DNA of 64,000 nucleotides from Panicum virgatum (Eukaryota > Streptophyta > Magnoliopsida > Poales > Poaceae), in assembly GCF_016808335.1 (NCBI RefSeq), contig NC_053146.1, positions 32,031,495 to 32,095,494 of the forward strand, read 5' to 3'. The first letter of the stretch is position 1. The number at the start of each line of letters is the position of its first letter. The notes under the pieces are model-generated. The model saw only the letters and a list, made by a program, of their open reading frames with translations. It made no database searches and was not told the origin of the DNA. Shown here piece by piece: positions 58,190-64,000 of the stretch. A program made the translations under genes and the position numbers.

Positions 58190-60829
58190 ATGTCAACTGA
58201 CGGGAAAGCAGAGGTTTCTGAGCATAACCAAATCCTGATCGACAAGGATAAGCTGAAAGAAGAACAAAAGGCAGAACTCCATGCGATCGTGGAAGCTTTT
58301 GAGCGGCAGTGCCTCTTATCCTACAGTACCAACAGGAGTGGAGAGGTAATCAAAATGTACAATTTTCCTACTCTTCCACCCTACAATGAGTCGCAGAAGG
58401 AGGACAAGATGATACACCAGATGAATCAGGCGATCGGACATGCTTTCGTGAATCATGCTCCGATCATGGCTAACTATGTCCACAATGCTGTGCTCAAGAC
58501 GCTGCAAGATAGGGCGACACCTGGCTTTGTGGGACCGGCCTATCAACAGGCCAGTCAAATGATTTTTTCTCCTACTGGATCGGCTACTAGGACATCACAG
58601 ATTCATCCTCAAGATCAGGCAAATGAGGGTGTCATAGATGCATAGTCGATTAGTACTGTGGCATCGACTCAGTTTCCCCTTGTGTACACCAATTCCACAC
58701 CAATGGCTACATATGCACAGGGAAGCTTTATGTCAGAATACCTAGCTGGTTGGGATCCTACTACTAGACTTGGTATGCCTCCATAATACATTATTCCATC
58801 TCCAACAGGGCAACCAAGTACATCGGCTTCTCAGCCGAAGGATCAGCAAGTCAATGCGTCGGCTCCACAGCCGACCCAGCCTCAAGGTACATCACCAGCT
58901 TCACAAACAGCGGTTACGCCTACGTTAGCACCTTTGCCAGCAAGCCCAAGCAATGTGTCGGCCCCATGGCCGATGCCTCAACAACAGAATCTGGCGATGA
59001 TACTGTAGCCCAAGTCTCCTATAGAAGTCCTGGTGAACAGGATTCCCCATGCCAATGGAGTCACCTGGGTTTTCCATGATCTTGTGACTGGTTTTGTGCG
59101 TCACGTGAACGTGCCTCCTGTAGCACAGCAACAACCTAGTCAGAGGACATCGCAGAGCAGTCATGGTAATGAGATGGTGCTCTACCAATCACCATCCAAT
59201 CAACCCCCTTAGCAAGTTACACAGACTGCATCGGCTGCTCAGCCGAGACCACACCAAATGTCCAGTCGGCATTGGCAACCTTGCCGATGACTCCACCAAC
59301 ACCGTAGGCAACATCAGCTGGTGGTCAACAGATTGACTAGGCATCCAAGATTGCTGAGGTGATGAGAGATCAGTTTGGTTTGAAGCCAAAGCAGCAGAAT
59401 CTAATGTACAGAACTCCATATCCGTCTGCTTATGATCAGCTGCAATTGCCCCACAAGTACAAGCTTCCAGATTTCACCAAGTTTTTAGACAGGGGGTGGT
59501 CTCCACAGTAGAACACATCAACACATTCATCATACAGTGTGGAGAAGCGGGTCAGCAAGATGCATTAAAAGTGTCTTTGTTTTCTATGCCTTTGTCTGGA
59601 TCAGCCTTCACGTGGTTCACGATGTTGCCAGCCAACTCCATTATATACTGGGCCGATCTGGAGAAACAGTTCCACCAGTTCTTCTACTCTGGTATAGAAG
59701 AGATGAAACTGGCCAATTTGACCAACTTGAGGCAAACAAATGATGAATCGGTCGCTGCCTTCATTCAGAGGTTCAGAGATGTTAAGAACCGGTGCTTTAG
59801 TCTGGTTCTATCTGATCAGCAGCTTGCAGAGGTTGCCTTCCAAGGACTCCTGCCACACATCAAAGAGAAGTATGCTTCCCAGGAGTTCTACAGCATTAGT
59901 CAGATGGCCAACAGGATGACAGGGGAGGCAAGACCGTATGAGTAGAAGAGAAGTAACTTTCAGAAGAAAGTCAATTTCGTTGACTGCTCAGATACTTCTG
60001 ATTCAGATGATGATCAGATGGTGGGATCGGCTGAATGGGTTCAAAACAATAAGAAGCCGATCTCATGTCCTTTCGGTAACAAAGAACCCGAGAAGTATGG
60101 GTTTGATATTACCAAGGCTGACAAGATCTTCGACCTGTTACTATCAGAGGAGCAGATCAAGCTAAAGCCATATCACAAGATCTCGACAGATCAATAGTTG
60201 AAGAATATCAAGTACTGCAAGTGGCACAATGCAATATCTCATGAGACCAATGAGTGCAAAGTGTTTCGTCAGTAGATACAATCGGCTATAGAACAGGGTA
60301 GGCTCAAATTTGAGACACCCAAAAAGCCAATGAAGATTGATGGGCATCCGTTTCCAGCAAACATGGTGGATGTTGGAAAGAAAGGAAATGCATTACAAAC
60401 GAAGATGCTCACATCACAATCGGCCAAGGAATCTGGGGCTGTTGATCCCAAAGCGCAGATAACAGCCGATGAAGCCAAGGGTATAAAGCCACAACAAACA
60501 GAGGAATCAGCGGCGCCAAAGAAGAAGGTCACGTCTCAGATGTTACTGAACAAGTTCCAATGTGATCAAGAAAGGAGACAGTACAGAGAAGAGTCTCCAC
60601 GACGACATGAAGGGCACTGGAGATGTCCTTTCTTTGTGTACTATTGGGAGGAAGGCTTGACTCTGCCAACAGTGGATAACTGTCCAGAGTGCAACGGTTT
60701 ATATCGTGAAGACCGATCGCATAAGAAGCCACATTTCGACCAGAGGCCTCGAGGGCCGATCATTAGAGAAAGGGGTGATGACAGACGCATCTCTGTGCAT
60801 GATCGGCTGGGGGGCAGGGTTTCAGTGCA
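58190..60829 (+). pseudogene. gag polyprotein of element H
   Basis: ATG 58190 (MSTDGKAE) is the likely start; the frame is open to TAG 58643, where CAG fits. It continues with several stops through a Pro/Gln-rich linker that repeats Ser-Ala-x-x-Pro. Near 59490 a G-run shifts the frame. The gag core is open at 59496-59945 (SGSAFTWFTMLPANSI, FHQFFYSGIEEMKLANLTNL, FIQRFRDVKNRCFSLVLSDQ). After a further stop come YCKWHNAISHETNECKVF (about 60212-60265), which looks like a zinc-binding motif, and a Cys-containing segment, CPFFVYYWEEGLTLP, followed by CPEC. LTR I ends it. Confidence 0.8.
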
Positions 60830-63800
60830 TGTAACACCCTAATTTAAATTTCAGCATTTATCAATAAATTTAATTGGCTTTATTTAATTTTCTAAGGATT
60901 TTCTGTGTTAGTCTGGCATTTAACCCAAATTTTTGTTCCTCAAGTAATTAAAGTTTATCATAGGTTTAAATTTTGTTGTTGCATTCATGCTGGTGCATGG
61001 TTTTGTTTTGTTTGTTTGTAGAGGAGTTTGAATTCAAATTCATTTGAATTCAAATTGTTTTGAGTTGAGGGGAAAGGAAAAGAAATAGAAAAGGAAAGGA
61101 ACCCAAAGGAACCAACCCAAACCCGCGGGCCCAACCTCAGCCCAAGTCCCGACAGGCCCAACCCATCTCCGCAGCCCAACCCGCAACCCTCACCCCTCTC
61201 TTCTCACGGCCCACACGCGACCGGGCCCGCTCCACCCCGGCCTGCTTCGCGCCGCAGCCCAGCACACCCCGCACTCGGGCCGCTCCGCACGACGCCCCGC
61301 TCTCCTCAGCCCGCGCGCGCTCCCTGCCACCTGGGCCCAAGGCGTCGGCGCCCGCACGCGCTCGCCCAGCCGCTGACAGCCCGGCCCCGCCGATCAGGAC
61401 CTCCTCTCTCCTTCCCTTCCCGGCTCCGCGCAACCGCGCCCGAAACGGCCGGCGAGATCACCGGGGATCCCTTTCCCCCGCTCGCATGCCCAGATCTCGG
61501 CACCCCTTTAAACTCACCCCGCGACCCCCCTGCGCCTCATCTTCCACCAACGCGCCACCCAAACCCTAGCGCCGCCTCCGCAATTTCTCCGCCCGGAGCA
61601 GAGTCCGCGCCGCTGCGGCCACGCCTCTCCACCACGCCGGAGCCCCGGCCGAGCAGCGCGCCGGCTCCGTCTTGACGCCCGGATCTTCCCCGAGCTGCTT
61701 CCCTCTGCCCCGACCGCTGCAGCGCCCGTTCCCGATCTCCGTCGCGCACGCCGCCGCCGGAGCACGACGCCGACGCCGCTGCGCCACTTCCCCGTCCAAT
61801 TCCACGCACGGTGAGCACCCTGGATCCCCGAGCTTCCTTTTGCACTAAGCCTTTTAGGCCGTAGGCCACTCCGTTGTCCGGGCGCCACTCGCCGACGCCC
61901 CGCCGCCGTGGCCCCGCCGTGGCGGGCCTTCTGCAGACCACCCCAGCCCCGCGTGACCCTGGCTTGGGCTCGCCCTGACCCCGCACGCACACGAGCACCC
62001 TCTTTGCACCACAACCCTCGCCCAGAGTGGCCTTCACGCCTCTCGCCGGCGAACCCCGAGGAGAGGACCCGCCGCCGCCCATGCTGGCGCCGCCACGAGC
62101 CTCCCCGAGCTCCGTATATAGCCCAGGTGGACTACACGTGCCCCGTAGGTCACCCCAGACCCAAGAACGGGTCGATTTGACCCCCGGACGGCCAAGTTTG
62201 GCCAAGTCCGGCGAGCTCCCACGCAGCGCCGCCGCGGAGCTTGGTCTCCGGCGACGTCCCGCCGCCGCCCGCGCCCCAACTATCCTAAGCCGCACGATTA
62301 AAAGCCAACGGCTGCGATTAGATTGGATCCAGACCGAGTCCGGATTGTCAGATCCAAAGCCAACGGCCCAGATTAGAAGATACCCTTTCGGCCTGGACTT
62401 TTTCTAAAAGAGACCATCGGTTTCTTTTAAATCAACCCGCAGTCCATCTCTGGTGAAAAGTAATTCCAGATCTGCCCTTCCTTTTACGCTTTAGCCCCTG
62501 AGTTTTCTCAGAATTGAACCCGCCGTCCAGGCTTAGTCTTTTTGCGAGTTAGACCCCAGAGTTTTAGTTTAGTTACGTTTATGCCCTCAGTTTTTTTGCA
62601 GAAAACCCCCTGGAACTCCAGATTTCTTACAAATAAGCCCCTGAACCTTGTTTTTAGCCTAGATTACGCGTTTTAGCTCCGTTTTAAGCGTTCTTTATGT
62701 CCACGCGATCGTTATAACGCGTAGAATTGCTTTAGACTAGTCTTGTGCGCTGTTTTTATGTATTGATGTACTGTTTCTTAGTTTTTGTTAGTGTTTGCTT
62801 GTATGCTTATTGTCGTGCATTGTTTTGGCCATGTGTTCGTGAGTAGACGTTGATCCATCTGAGGAGCCCCAGTACTAGTACCCGGAGCAGCCGTCTTCGG
62901 AGCAGTTTGAGCAGCAGCCAGATCAGTACGAGTAAGGCAAGTGTAACATGAACAACCTATCACTCTTAATTACATTTTCATACTACATTTAATACTGTAT
63001 GCCTATAAGGACTTTCCTAGCCACTTTATATCCTTTATATATACCTTTGGGTTGCATTTTGGTTAGTTGTGCTAGGTTGCTGCGCTATAACACACTCTGG
63101 TCCTTTTTAATTAATTTGATTAATGGTTTACTTGAACTTAATTCTGAGAGTGGCCCTCTGTGTGGATGAGTGGCTCACGTCTCGTTAAAATATGGTTTTT
63201 GTAGAAACATGGTTTAGGGGGCCAGCATGGTGCTTAGTGCTTGGTTGGCCACTCTCCATAAGGACCGGTTCATAGAGCGACAACCTGGGACAACAGCGCT
63301 ACCACAAGGCTAGAATGGGATAGACTTGGCTCACTAATTAGGTCTTTTTGGTTTGGAGTAACTTAACTGCGGGGCAAGAGTAGTAAGCTTCAATGGTCCC
63401 TGCTCCTCCGGCTTGGTCTGTGCTTGGATTGCGCTCCTGTGCTTGTACCCCCGGAGGTGGGCCCCATCGTCGCTGACCTATCTCTCGCGGTCACGCCTTA
63501 CCAACGAGATTCTTTGTAACAGCCTCGTAGTGAGTCGCTAGTCATCTCACCTAAGGAAGTGTGATGAACCTCTAGCGTAGCTCACGACTTGTGGGTAAAG
63601 ATGTGCAACCTCTGTAGAGTGTAAAACTGGTATACTAGCCGTGCTCACGGTTATGAGCGGCCCAGATCCTCCTTTTGATTAGTGGGGTTGTCTCCTTCCG
63701 ACGAGGGAGGTGCCTCTCGGGGTTACCTTGGTGGCTTGGTTTTGGTTTGGTTCTCAGTAGTATCATAATTAATTCTGATTAATTACTATGTAACTGGGTT

Positions 63801-64000
63801 AATGGTAATTCATCAACTCGTAGTAAATAGCTTCAATAAAATTTTGCCAACGCTTAAAAGCTAATGCAGTCAGTCAGCCAACCTTAGAGCCTCATAGTTT
63901 GTGTTATACTTGTTGAGTACAAGTTGTGTACTCACTCTTGCCTCTTCTCTACTTTTTCCTCTTGGACACGCTACTGCTGCTCAGTTCCTGCCGACTCGAG
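60830..64000 (+). mobile_element. LTR I (E-family LTR), incomplete at window edge
   Basis: Starts TGTAACACC after GTGCA and aligns with the E LTRs over its length: GAATTC palindrome (61028-61054), GC-rich core (about 61100-62300), TATA-like CCCTTTAAACTC near 61504, exon 2, and the start of exon 3 at the edge. Whether it is a solo LTR or the 5' end of a full element cannot be told. Confidence 0.88.
62847..64000 (+). pseudogene. LTR-internal spliced gene, exon 2 and start of exon 3 (LTR I)
   Basis: Exon 2 (62847-62936, 90 nt) encodes VDPSEEPQY, then TAG, then YPEQPSSEQFEQQ, then TAA before the GCAAG donor. Exon 3 begins after CTGCTCAG near 63984 and runs off the window. The exon 1 donor is GTGAGC at 61811. 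Confidence 0.4.

Larger units (their letters stand above)
57131..60829 (+). mobile_element. Element H: TAT-lineage LTR retrotransposon, 5' part
   Basis: 5' LTR (57131-58151), PBS and a long gag region, cut at 60829 by LTR I. Its pol and 3' LTR would lie beyond the window. It is inserted in the integrase of F. The gag type and PBS fit the TAT group. Confidence 0.82.

Noticed and set aside
1..64000. Search for host genes, tRNA or rRNA genes, CRISPR arrays or bacterial-type operons
   Set aside because: Nothing supports them; all coding signals belong to LTR retrotransposons.

Overview
The window is a dense nest of LTR retrotransposons from a plant genome, very probably a grass. Evidence for this: Ty3/gypsy elements of the Athila, TAT and Tekay-like chromovirus lineages, primer-binding sites matching plant tRNAs, very long LTRs with a GC-rich core, and nonsense mutations that look like decay of methylated cytosines. 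I see no host protein gene, tRNA, rRNA or CRISPR array. Almost every base can be assigned to one of nine elements, named J and A to I here. Family names are my reading of protein motifs.

Layout. 1-2110: element J, minus strand, gag/protease followed by a piece of its LTR. 2111-35714: element A (Athila-like, gag-protease plus an ATHILA ORF-1-like gene, no RT or integrase). Its 5' LTR is split by element B (Athila, 2654-24596, TSD CTCTC). B's RT is cut by element C (Tekay-like chromovirus, LTRs 6874-11257 and 18746-22643). A's 3' untranslated region holds a solo LTR, D (31266-34749, TSD AAAGG). 33856-37592 is a long inverted repeat (arms about 1.83-1.86 kb, 55-bp spacer) made of the end of D, the tail of A and A's truncated 3' LTR.

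37598-57130: element F, with Athila-type gag/protease followed by TAT-type RT, two RNase H domains and integrase. F is interrupted by E (39248-48384, TSD CAAGG, a small element with one intact ORF), by a reversed solo LTR G (52574-56408), and at its end by TAT element H (57131-60829), which is itself interrupted by LTR I (60830 to the window end). D, E, G and I share one LTR family; C's LTR is a related but distinct family.

The most unusual signal lies inside the long LTRs of C, D, E, G and I. Each carries what looks like a small spliced gene: a GC-rich segment ending in a splice donor, a 84-144 nt acidic exon ending at an AAG|GCAAG (GC-type) donor, and a last exon with a stop codon. Splice phases agree, and length differences between copies are multiples of three. 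Because the unit lies wholly inside the LTR, solo LTRs keep it. A start codon is not visible, so this remains a hypothesis.

Most genes are broken. The only long uninterrupted retroelement ORF is in E (43656-44762). Element C keeps nearly complete gag-pol in one frame with four nonsense codons, plus an extra ORF upstream of gag that appears to be spliced.
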